Shown in pieces: positions 1 to 7,465 of a stretch of DNA of 64,000 bases (the first letter of the stretch is position 1; each line of letters starts with the position of its first letter). Under the pieces are notes generated by a model, which searched no databases, was not told where the DNA came from, and worked only from the letters and a program-made list of their open reading frames with translations. The translations under genes were made by a program, and so were the position numbers. The DNA is from Flavobacterium piscis (GTDB lineage Bacteria; Bacteroidota; Bacteroidia; Flavobacteriales; Flavobacteriaceae). The stretch lies in contig NZ_LVEN01000002.1 of assembly GCF_001686925.1 (NCBI RefSeq), positions 248,001-312,000 of the forward strand. The letters run 5' to 3'.

Positions 1-223
1 TTAACGCATAGTTGCGTTGAGAAGCAAAGTCATCAAAAAATCGTTGAGCAACTTTTACATTTTTAAAAGAGGAAGCTATTTCAAAAGTAGCATCTGAACT
101 AAAAGAATCCACGACAATAATTTCATCGGCGAAAGCCAAATGATCAAGAACAGCTTTTATATTGTGCTCTTCATTATAAGTAATAACCAATGCTGTTAAA
201 GCTTGTTTTTTAAACAAAGTCAT
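1..223 (-). CDS. Glycosyltransferase family 2, partial (N-terminus only)
   Basis: About 74 N-terminal residues are inside the window; the rest lies beyond base 1. The start MTLFKKQALTALVITYNEE and the downstream stretch ADEIIVVDSFSSDAT give the nucleotide-sugar binding part of a GT-A fold, family 2. The VVDSFSSD segment resembles the lipopolysaccharide core type (WaaE/KdtX-like), although the acceptor cannot be told from this piece. Its ATG overlaps the stop of the upstream GT9 gene by one base (TAATG), so the two are almost certainly translated from one transcript and probably build the same surface glycan. Confidence 0.85.
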   Translation of the reverse strand, partial: MTLFKKQALTALVITYNEEHNIKAVLDHLAFADEIIVVDSFSSDATFEIASSFKNVKVAQRFFDDFASQRNYAL

Positions 224-1296
224 TAGATCGAATTGCTTAAATTTTGATTTAAAAACGATTCGATTTGAGCTGTAAAATATTCAGGCTTAAATTCTTTATA
301 TAATGACAAAGATTCATTTTTAAGCATTTTTTCAGTCTTTTGATCAAATAAATCGGCGCGATAATCTTTTAAATGTACAGATAGATGATGAATTCCGTCT
401 TCAAAAGTTGCCCAGATTCTTTTTTCTATCCAAGGAGAAAAAATAATAAATGATGGTTTTTGCAGTGCTTTTGCCATATTTATAGCACCGCCATCATTTC
501 CTATAATGAGATCGCATTGATTCATAATAGCAATAAACGAACGAAGATCATCGCCCAGTAAATCAAAATATATTTTTTCCTGAGTTGAAGGTTTACACGC
601 ATTAAAAACCGTTTTGGCATCTTCTAACTGCTTTGGGAAATAATTAAAAAGAATATTTACATTGGCGTTATCCGCAATATAATCAACCACTTTAGACATG
701 AATTCTAAAGGATATGTTTTTAATTTTTCGCTTCCTAAAAGACTAATCATGATTGTTTTGCGGTCCTTTTGAATATTATGCTTCTCAAAAAGAGCAATTG
801 CTTCCTGATTTTCTTTTTCAGAAACAAACAATTTAGGAATTGGATCAATTTTTATTTTTAAATCCAAAGGTTCTAATAAAGAAAGACGTCTTTCTATTGC
901 CAAACCTAAATTAGTTTTAGGAAGAGCTTCAAACGGAACATTATCAGTATAAAGGAAGTTTCTGCCTGGCTTTTTATAGGAGATTTTTTGTTTGGCATTA
1001 CTTAATAGTACCAAAATCCAGCTTTCTAATTTTGAATAGGCATCAATTAATAAGTCATACTTTTCTTTTCGAATCTGAATTCCAAGCTTAAGTAGCTCTT
1101 TTTTACTTTTCCGATGCTTTTCTTCAAACAAAATAATATTGTCAATACTTGTGTTGCCTTCTAAAACCGGAGTTGTCGAAGCATAAACCAAATAATCTAT
1201 CTGAGCATCAGGATATGCAGTACGCAAATTATTGCATATAATACTGCTAATCAAAACATCGCCAATCATTTTTTGTTGAATTACAAGTATCTTCAT
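223..1296 (-). CDS. Glycosyltransferase family 9 (heptosyltransferase-like)
   Basis: A 357-residue protein of the ADP-heptose:LPS heptosyltransferase family. It opens with a Rossmann-type strand and loop (MKILVIQQKMIGDVLISS) and has the family's C-terminal donor-site motif GNDGG at residues 266-270 after IAIMNQCDLII. Length fits the family. No signal peptide is visible, as expected for a cytoplasmic enzyme working at the inner membrane on lipid A-core or a related glycolipid. Many Bacteroidota lack heptose in their core, so the true sugar donor is uncertain. It is followed with a 1-base overlap by a family 2 glycosyltransferase, suggesting a shared surface-polysaccharide operon. Confidence 0.85.
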   Translation of the reverse strand: MKILVIQQKMIGDVLISSIICNNLRTAYPDAQIDYLVYASTTPVLEGNTSIDNIILFEEKHRKSKKELLKLGIQIRKEKYDLLIDAYSKLESWILVLLSNAKQKISYKKPGRNFLYTDNVPFEALPKTNLGLAIERRLSLLEPLDLKIKIDPIPKLFVSEKENQEAIALFEKHNIQKDRKTIMISLLGSEKLKTYPLEFMSKVVDYIADNANVNILFNYFPKQLEDAKTVFNACKPSTQEKIYFDLLGDDLRSFIAIMNQCDLIIGNDGGAINMAKALQKPSFIIFSPWIEKRIWATFEDGIHHLSVHLKDYRADLFDQKTEKMLKNESLSLYKEFKPEYFTAQIESFLNQNLSNSI

Positions 1297-1340
1297 ATAG
1301 AAAGCTTAATCTTATTTAGAGTCTACAAATTGAAGCAAAA

Positions 1341-1381
1341 AAAATCCAAATTCCAATCTTATCAATTGGAATTTGGATTTT
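1341..1381 (-). terminator. Intrinsic terminator of dapD
   Basis: A perfect 16-bp stem (1341-1356 with 1366-1381, 9-base loop) lies just after the dapD stop and, read on the minus strand, runs into a T tract. Confidence 0.85.
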
Positions 1382-1401
1382 AATATATTGTAATCTAAAA
1401 T

Positions 1402-2217
1402 TTAAACTGCAACGTCGTATTCGCGAAGTGCATTATTTAATGATGTTTTTAAATCTGTAGATGGTTTACGTGTACCAATAATCAGGGCACATGGTACCTG
1501 AAATTCACCGGCAGCGAATTTTTTAGTATAACTTCCAGGAATTACAACTGAACGTGCAGGAACAAAACCTTTCATTTCAACAGGCTCATCTCCGGTAACA
1601 TCGATAATTTTTGTAGAAGCAGTCAAACAAACGTTAGCACCAAGAACAGCCTCTTTACCTACGTGCACACCTTCAACAACAATGCAACGAGAACCAATAA
1701 ATGCACCATCTTCAATAATTACAGGAGCAGCTTGTAGGGGTTCTAAAACACCACCAATACCAACACCACCGCTTAAGTGTACATTTTTACCAATTTGAGC
1801 ACAGCTACCAACAGTTGCCCAGGTGTCAACCATAGTTCCTTCGTCAACATATGCACCAATGTTTACATAACTTGGCATCAAAATAACACCACTTGATATA
1901 TAAGCTCCGTAACGTGCGACCGCATTTGGTACCACACGAATTCCTTTTTCAGCATAACCTCTTTTTAGTAACATTTTATCGTGATATTCAAAAATACCAG
2001 ATTCCCATGTTTCCATTTTTTGAATTGGAAAATACATCACAACAGCTTTCTTTACCCATTCGTTTACTTGCCATTTGTCACCAACTGGTTCAGCACAACG
2101 TAATTTTCCGGCATCAACCAATTCTATCACTTCTCTGATAGCATCAGTTGTAGTAGTTTCTTGTAATAAAGCTCTGTTTTCCCAAGCTTGTTCGATTATA
2201 GTCTGTAAAGAATTCAT
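1402..2217 (-). CDS. dapD: 2,3,4,5-tetrahydropyridine-2,6-dicarboxylate N-succinyltransferase
   Basis: A 271-residue enzyme of the lysine/diaminopimelate pathway that transfers a succinyl group from succinyl-CoA to tetrahydrodipicolinate. An alpha-helical N-terminal domain (about 1-100) is followed by a left-handed beta-helix built of hexapeptide repeats (about 105-235, for example GVILMPSYVNIGAYVDEGTM and GGVGIGGVLEPLQAAPVIIE), matching E. coli DapD in length and order. The start is an ATG 16 bases downstream of a clear -7 box. It stands alone between a PAS gene and LPS glycosyltransferases, with its own promoter and terminator. Confidence 0.95.
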   Translation of the reverse strand: MNSLQTIIEQAWENRALLQETTTTDAIREVIELVDAGKLRCAEPVGDKWQVNEWVKKAVVMYFPIQKMETWESGIFEYHDKMLLKRGYAEKGIRVVPNAVARYGAYISSGVILMPSYVNIGAYVDEGTMVDTWATVGSCAQIGKNVHLSGGVGIGGVLEPLQAAPVIIEDGAFIGSRCIVVEGVHVGKEAVLGANVCLTASTKIIDVTGDEPVEMKGFVPARSVVIPGSYTKKFAAGEFQVPCALIIGTRKPSTDLKTSLNNALREYDVAV

Positions 2218-2233
2218 AAGTTTTAATTTTTGG

Positions 2234-2241
2234 CAAAGATA
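2234..2241 (-). promoter_or_regulatory. -7 promoter box of dapD (TATCTTTG)
   Basis: The minus strand reads TATCTTTG, an exact match to the Bacteroidota TAnnTTTG element, leaving a short leader before the dapD ATG at 2217. No convincing -33 element was fixed by eye. Confidence 0.6.
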
Positions 2242-2506
2242 GCGTATTTGTACAAATGCAAAAAGGTAAAAGCTTTTGAAAATGTTACAGATTTAACTTT
2301 TTGTTTTTAATTTGATAAATAAATATATTGTTCTATTAAGTTAAATTTTTGAGAAATAGTGCCATCAAAAGTTTTTTTAATGTCAGAATATGACAATAGT
2401 CAGGTTTTGACTTTTTTGTTCTAATTAATTTCGCATCACGAATTTCTCCAAATATAAAAGAGAAATTAAAATACCATTCCAAAACAAATTATATAAGCAG
2501 CAAGAC

Positions 2507-3148
2507 ATGAATCAGGAAAATCAACTTCAGGGACAAAGAACTATTATTGATAAAGAAGTCTCATGGGACAAAACTCAGGTGATTATGAGTAAAACAAATG
2601 CTTTTGGTATTATTGAATATGCCAATGAAACCTTTGTTGATGTTTGTGGTTATGAAGATTATGAACTAATGGGGCAACCGCACAATATTATTCGTCACCC
2701 GGATATGCCACGAGTAATTTTTAAAGTGCTTTGGGAAAATCTTAAAAATGGAAAAAACTTTCATGCTATTGTAAAAAATCTTGCAAAATCAGGAAGATAC
2801 TATTGGGTCATTACCGATTTTGAAATTTCACGAGATGAGAATGATGTTATTGTAAATTATTTTGGAAGACGTCAGGCGGTACCGCAAGAAGTTATTGCAT
2901 TGCATATAGAGCCTCTTTATAAAAAACTTTTACAGATTGAGGCGGCAAGCGGAATGGAGTTTAGTGAAAAATACCTTATTGGGTTTTTAGAAGAAAAAAA
3001 GAAAAGTTATGTTGAATATATTAAAGATCTGATTTTTGAACACGAAAAAGGTCATGCGAAATTTGCTCAATTTGAAGAACGAGTAGTTGTAGACGAAGAG
3101 GAAGAAGAGGAGGAAAGAGGTTTCTTTAAAAGATTATTTAATAGATAG
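2507..3148 (+). CDS. PAS-domain protein (Aer-like sensor module without output domain)
   Basis: A 213-residue soluble protein. Residues about 25-125 form a PAS domain of the Aer/PAS_3 type (GIIEYANETFVDVCGYEDYE, then the PHNIIRHPDMP loop and YYWVITDFEI). In this family the domain often holds FAD or another cofactor and senses redox state or oxygen. No methyl-accepting, kinase or DNA-binding domain follows; the C-terminus is helical, ends in an acidic run of glutamates and then a basic GFFKRLFNR tail that may touch membrane or a partner. It is therefore probably a sensor that works by protein contact. A weak promoter match (TAATTTCG near 2424) precedes it. Partner unknown. Confidence 0.8.
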   Translation: MNQENQLQGQRTIIDKEVSWDKTQVIMSKTNAFGIIEYANETFVDVCGYEDYELMGQPHNIIRHPDMPRVIFKVLWENLKNGKNFHAIVKNLAKSGRYYWVITDFEISRDENDVIVNYFGRRQAVPQEVIALHIEPLYKKLLQIEAASGMEFSEKYLIGFLEEKKKSYVEYIKDLIFEHEKGHAKFAQFEERVVVDEEEEEEERGFFKRLFNR

Positions 3149-3180
3149 TATTTACTTTTTTTAGGTTTTGAATATTTGGG

Positions 3181-3216
3181 AAAAAGTCCGTTTTGAGTTT
3201 TCAAAACGGACTTTTT
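3181..3216. terminator. Bidirectional terminator between PAS gene and sulfatase
   Basis: A perfect 16-bp stem (3181-3196 with 3201-3216) around a 4-base loop, with A/T tracts on both sides, sits between two convergent genes and can serve both. Confidence 0.85.
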
Positions 3217-3218
3217 GT

Positions 3219-5087
3219 TTAAAGTGCTAATTTGTTATAAATGATTCTTTCATTGAAAGATTGTATATAAGCTTTTACGAATTTTTCGTATTCTTTAATT
3301 TTAGATTTGTCTTTATTAATTAAATTATCTTTTAATAAAACGTCTTTTTTCCAGTTGTAAAAGCCAATAGTCTGGTTATTTGCAAAAGCCAAATAATAGT
3401 CGTCTTTAATATAATGGTACGTTCCCTGAAGATAATATACTACAAAGTTGTTTTTAGATTTATAACTTTTTCCAAAGCTGACCATATCAGTTTTAATGTT
3501 CAGATAATCTAATATACTTGGCATAATATCGATCTGTTGAAAGTTTTTTTCATCAACACCCACTAATTCAGGATTAGAAGGATCGAAAAATAAGATCGGA
3601 ATTCTAAATTTTCCAATATTGGTTTGATCAGCTTCCTGATCGCCTCCGGCCGATGTATGATCAGAAGAAATTACAAAAAGAGTGTTCTTGTACCACTTTT
3701 GTTTTTTTGCAGTTTCAAAAAACTTTTTCAATGCATAATCGCTATAAGCAATACTTTCCTGAATAACAGTCGTTCCTTTAGGAAATTTTCCTTTATATTT
3801 TTCAGGTATAATATAAGGATTGTGAGAAGAAATAGTAAATAACGAACTGAAAAAAGGCTGTTTAAACGAAGATAATTTCTGGGCATAGAATTGTAAAAAT
3901 TCTTCATCAAAAATTCCCCATCGTCCATCAAATGCTTCTTTACCGGTATATTCGTCTTTCCCAAAATAGTGATCAAATCCCGCAACTTTGGCATATTGGT
4001 CAAAGTTTTGACTTCCGTTGAAAGCACCATGAAAAAAGGAAGTTTTATAACCTTGTTCTTTAAAAATTTTCGGAAGACCATTTATTTTGTTTAAAGAATA
4101 ACTTGAGGTGATAAACGAATTATTCATTAAGCTGGGAATACTCGAAAGTATCGAAGGAACTGCGTCGATAGATACTTTTCCGTTGGCAAAGCCATTTTTA
4201 AAATAATATGATTTTGTGATAAGCGAATCTAAAAAAGGAGTTTGTCCGCGTTTGATGTTTTCATTACCAAAGCTTTCTAAAATCAAAATCACCACGTTTT
4301 TTTTGATAGCCGGTTTGTTAGGCTTTAATGAAATAACGGGATTGTATATGGTTTTTAATTCCTTTGTATTAAAATAAGTAATATTGTCAATATCTTCTTT
4401 TTTTGTTATAGTTTTTAAAATAGTAAAAGGCGTATTCAATACTAAAGCCGTATTGCTTAAGGCACCGTATTTAATTCCATCAACAATTTTTATAGGTTTT
4501 TTTTGCAGTCCTCCACGTCCCAAAATCAATAAAACTACAATTGAAACAATTAAATAGCTAAATTTTAAGAAATAGTCTTTTTTAGTTAAATCTTGTCGAG
4601 TTATGTTTTTATTCAAATTAGGAAGTAATTTCCAAAATAAGATACTAATAGCAATAAAAATAAGACCAATGTACCAAAACTCTGATAAAAATGAAGGTAT
4701 GAGTCCTATTGCTTCCTGCTCCATACCTTTGGCAGTTATCATACAAAAAGTACTTCTTCTTGAAGTAAAGCGATAATAGATAATATCAATAAAATTAGTA
4801 GCAATAAAAATAAGATTAACAGAGTAAAAAATAATCTTAAGTATACTTTGATACAGACTATTATATTTAAGATTCCCTGGAAGTAAGTGAGCAATCAAAA
4901 AAACAATATTCAAATAACTGATTGCAGCCAAATCAAATAAGATTCCACCTGTAAAATTTTGAAGTGTAAAATCACCAAACAAGTCTAAATTCATAAAATA
5001 AAATAGAGCTCTGCTTAACTGGTAAATTATAACGATGAGAAGAAATCTTTTAAAAAATAAGGCAATACATTGTTTGTAGTTATTCAT
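3219..5087 (-). CDS. Membrane-anchored sulfatase / LTA synthase family phosphotransferase
   Basis: A 622-residue protein with about five N-terminal membrane segments (residues 10-195) followed by a periplasmic alkaline-phosphatase-fold domain. Metal-site features are visible: ILESFGNEN near residue 270 (glutamate ligand), a SIDAVPSILSS segment where LTA synthases carry the nucleophile (here serine rather than the usual threonine), and SSDHTSAGGDQ supplying Asp/His ligands. Relatives transfer phosphoglycerol or phosphoethanolamine onto lipids or glycans, so an envelope-modifying transferase is more likely than a true sulfatase. Substrate not deducible. The start ATG at 5087 is followed by a basic residue-poor but strongly hydrophobic first helix. 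Confidence 0.85.
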   Translation of the reverse strand: MNNYKQCIALFFKRFLLIVIIYQLSRALFYFMNLDLFGDFTLQNFTGGILFDLAAISYLNIVFLIAHLLPGNLKYNSLYQSILKIIFYSVNLIFIATNFIDIIYYRFTSRRSTFCMITAKGMEQEAIGLIPSFLSEFWYIGLIFIAISILFWKLLPNLNKNITRQDLTKKDYFLKFSYLIVSIVVLLILGRGGLQKKPIKIVDGIKYGALSNTALVLNTPFTILKTITKKEDIDNITYFNTKELKTIYNPVISLKPNKPAIKKNVVILILESFGNENIKRGQTPFLDSLITKSYYFKNGFANGKVSIDAVPSILSSIPSLMNNSFITSSYSLNKINGLPKIFKEQGYKTSFFHGAFNGSQNFDQYAKVAGFDHYFGKDEYTGKEAFDGRWGIFDEEFLQFYAQKLSSFKQPFFSSLFTISSHNPYIIPEKYKGKFPKGTTVIQESIAYSDYALKKFFETAKKQKWYKNTLFVISSDHTSAGGDQEADQTNIGKFRIPILFFDPSNPELVGVDEKNFQQIDIMPSILDYLNIKTDMVSFGKSYKSKNNFVVYYLQGTYHYIKDDYYLAFANNQTIGFYNWKKDVLLKDNLINKDKSKIKEYEKFVKAYIQSFNERIIYNKLAL

Positions 5088-5352
5088 TGGCGAATTAATG
5101 TTTTTTTAATTTTTTTACGTGTGCCTTATTTCTTTTAAATACATGGTATTTAATTGTTTAAAAACATCCGTGGAATTTGTCGCAAAAGAACTTATTTTTT
5201 TTTAAATTATGAAATAATAAACAACATTTTTCTGATTAAAAAGATAATATGTTAATTTTGTATGTAATAATGTAAAATACGGCCTGTATTATAAGGGCTT
5301 GTTTAAGAAATTAAATTACAGAGATTATTTTTTAAGTTATTAATTCCTTTTC

Positions 5353-5360
5353 TATCTTTG
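5353..5360 (+). promoter_or_regulatory. -7 promoter box of ruvX (TATCTTTG)
   Basis: An exact TAnnTTTG match. Its final TTG is in frame with ruvX and could be mistaken for a start codon; since transcription should begin about five bases later, the ATG at 5376 is the real start. Confidence 0.65.
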
Positions 5361-5375
5361 TTTAAAATTGGAAAA

Positions 5376-5792
5376 ATGCCAAGAATTCTCTCTATAGATT
5401 ACGGACAAAAACGAACAGGAATTGCTGTTACTGACGAAATGCAAATTATTGCATCAGGTTTGACCACAATTCCAACTAATACTTTGATCGATTTTTTGAA
5501 GGATTATTTTTTAAAAGAAAAAGTAGAGACCGTTTTAATTGGCGAACCCAAACAAATGAATGGGCAGCCGTCAGAAAGTGCTGCTGTGATTAAAGGATTT
5601 GTTACTCACTTCTCTAATATTTTTCCGGATATGAAAGTGGTTCGCGTGGATGAACGATTTACTTCTAAAATTGCATTTCAAACTATGATAGATAGTGGAT
5701 TAAGCAAAAAACAGCGTCAAAATAAAGGATTGATTGATGAAATTTCAGCTACGATAATGCTTCAGGATTATCTTTCATCAAACCGTTTTTAA
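5376..5792 (+). CDS. ruvX: RuvX/YqgF-type Holliday junction resolvase-like nuclease
   Basis: A 138-residue RNase H-fold nuclease. The first acidic residue is in RILSIDYGQKRTGIAV, the GEPKQMNGQPSES loop is typical of YqgF, and the VDERFTS motif carries the second acidic site. In other bacteria this protein is linked to processing of the 16S rRNA 5' end, and resolvase activity is proposed from the fold. The ATG at 5376 is chosen over an in-frame TTG at 5358 because that TTG is part of the promoter -7 box. Downstream, mqo has its own promoter. Confidence 0.92.
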   Translation: MPRILSIDYGQKRTGIAVTDEMQIIASGLTTIPTNTLIDFLKDYFLKEKVETVLIGEPKQMNGQPSESAAVIKGFVTHFSNIFPDMKVVRVDERFTSKIAFQTMIDSGLSKKQRQNKGLIDEISATIMLQDYLSSNRF

Positions 5793-5882
5793 TTTTTGAG
5801 CTTTGCAATTCTCAAACCTTATTTTTAGTAAAAACATAACTTTTATCATGTGATTTTAGTTTTTTTTTGCAATTATAAAAAG

Positions 5883-5890
5883 TACCTTTG
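5883..5890 (+). promoter_or_regulatory. -7 promoter box of mqo (TACCTTTG)
   Basis: Exact TAnnTTTG match 23 bases before the mqo ATG. A TTTG at 5866-5869 lies a little too close to be a standard -33 element. Confidence 0.6.
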
Positions 5891-5913
5891 CACTTTAAAT
5901 ACAAATTACTGTT

Positions 5914-7410
5914 ATGCCTGACAATACAATACGTTCCAATAGTGAAGTAGTGCTTATTGGAGCTGGAATTATGAGCGCAACTCTTGGATTAATTTTAAAA
6001 GAGCTGCAACCCGATATAAAAATTGAAATTTATGAGCGTTTAGATGTCGCTGCTGCTGAAAGCTCTGATGCTTGGAATAATGCAGGAACAGGACATTCAG
6101 CTTTTTGTGAATTAAATTACACCCCAGAGAAGGCTGATGGAAGTATCGATCCTAAAAAAGCAATAAGTATAGCAGAATCTTTCGAGATTTCTCGTCAGTT
6201 TTGGTCTTATTTGGTACAAGAAAATAAAGTACCATCTCCAGATAATTTTATTAAAAGTGTCCCTCATATGAGTTTTGTGTGGGGAGATAAAAATGTCGAA
6301 TACCTTAAAAAGAGATTCGATGCTTTACAAAGCAATCCTATTTTTTCTCAAATGGAGTTTAGTACTGATTTTGAGAAACTAAAAGAATGGATGCCGCTTG
6401 TCATGGAAGGCAGAGAAGCTAATGAAAAATTAGCTGCAACCCATATGGAAATTGGTACCGATGTAAATTTTGGCGCTTTGACCAGAAGTATGTTTAATTA
6501 TTTAGAAAAACTAGACGGTGTTTCTCTATATTTTAATCATGAAGTAAAAAAATTAAGACAACACGAAGATAAATCATGGAGAATTAAAATCACTGATTTA
6601 ACAACAGGTCAAACAAGAAAAGCATACACCAAATTTGTATTTATTGGTGCTGGTGGAGGTTCATTGCCTTTACTGGAAAAAGCAAACGTTCCTGAAGGAA
6701 ATGGTTACGGAGGTTTCCCGGTAAGCGGGCAATGGCTAAAATGTACCAATCCTGAGGTAATTGCGAAACATCAGGCAAAAGTATACGGTAAAGCAAGTGT
6801 AGGAGCACCGCCAATGTCTGTTCCGCATATCGATACACGTGTGATTGATGGTGAAAAAGCATTGTTATTTGGACCTTTTGCTGGGTTTTCGACTCGTTTC
6901 TTAAAGAACGGATCTTATTTAGATTTACCGTTATCCATAAAAGCAAATAATTTAATTCCGATGTTATCAGCGGGATTCCATAATATACCTTTAACAAGAT
7001 ATTTAATTGAGCAGGTTCGTCAATCTCCAAAAGACAGAATGAAAGCTTTACGTGAATATTTACCTTCTGCACGTTCTAAAGATTGGAAATTAGAGAAAGC
7101 AGGACAACGTGTTCAGGTAATTAAAAAAGATGAAAAAGAAGGTGGTGTTTTAGAATTTGGCACAGAAGTTATCAATACTCATGACGGAACATTAGCGGTA
7201 TTACTAGGCGCTTCTCCCGGAGCATCGACTGCAGTTGCAATTATGGTTGATTTAATTAGCAGATGTTTTACTGATCAGGTGAAAACACCAGAATGGCAAG
7301 CGAAAATGAAAACAATGATTCCTTCTTATGGACAAACTCTAAATGATAAGCCAGAGCTTTTAGCAGAACTTAGAAAACATACTTCTGAAGTTTTAAAACT
7401 AAATAACTAA
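5914..7410 (+). CDS. mqo: Malate:quinone oxidoreductase
   Basis: A 498-residue FAD enzyme that oxidises malate to oxaloacetate and passes electrons to the quinone pool, a membrane-associated substitute for NAD-linked malate dehydrogenase. The dinucleotide-binding motif GAGIMSATLG starts at residue 16 and is preceded by a beta strand (VVLI). The family signatures SDAWNNAGTGHSAFCELNYT and GLASPGAST-like ending (LLGASPGASTAVAIMVDLI) are present. Full family length. A strong -7 box lies upstream. A hairpin overlapping the end of the convergent neighbour follows it. Confidence 0.96.
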   Translation: MPDNTIRSNSEVVLIGAGIMSATLGLILKELQPDIKIEIYERLDVAAAESSDAWNNAGTGHSAFCELNYTPEKADGSIDPKKAISIAESFEISRQFWSYLVQENKVPSPDNFIKSVPHMSFVWGDKNVEYLKKRFDALQSNPIFSQMEFSTDFEKLKEWMPLVMEGREANEKLAATHMEIGTDVNFGALTRSMFNYLEKLDGVSLYFNHEVKKLRQHEDKSWRIKITDLTTGQTRKAYTKFVFIGAGGGSLPLLEKANVPEGNGYGGFPVSGQWLKCTNPEVIAKHQAKVYGKASVGAPPMSVPHIDTRVIDGEKALLFGPFAGFSTRFLKNGSYLDLPLSIKANNLIPMLSAGFHNIPLTRYLIEQVRQSPKDRMKALREYLPSARSKDWKLEKAGQRVQVIKKDEKEGGVLEFGTEVINTHDGTLAVLLGASPGASTAVAIMVDLISRCFTDQVKTPEWQAKMKTMIPSYGQTLNDKPELLAELRKHTSEVLKLNN

Positions 7411-7431
7411 GCTCAATTTTTATATTATAAA

Positions 7432-7465
7432 CAACAAATCCAGATGAATTAATCTGGATTTGTTG
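7432..7465. terminator. Hairpin between convergent mqo and FUSC genes
   Basis: A perfect 14-bp stem (7432-7445 with 7452-7465) with a 6-base loop. It overlaps the last codons of the FUSC gene. T tracts on both sides are weak, so termination may be partial. Confidence 0.6.

Noticed and set aside
7432..7465. Strong bidirectional terminator between mqo and the FUSC gene
   Set aside because: The stem is perfect but T tracts are poor, so it is kept only as a moderate-confidence hairpin.
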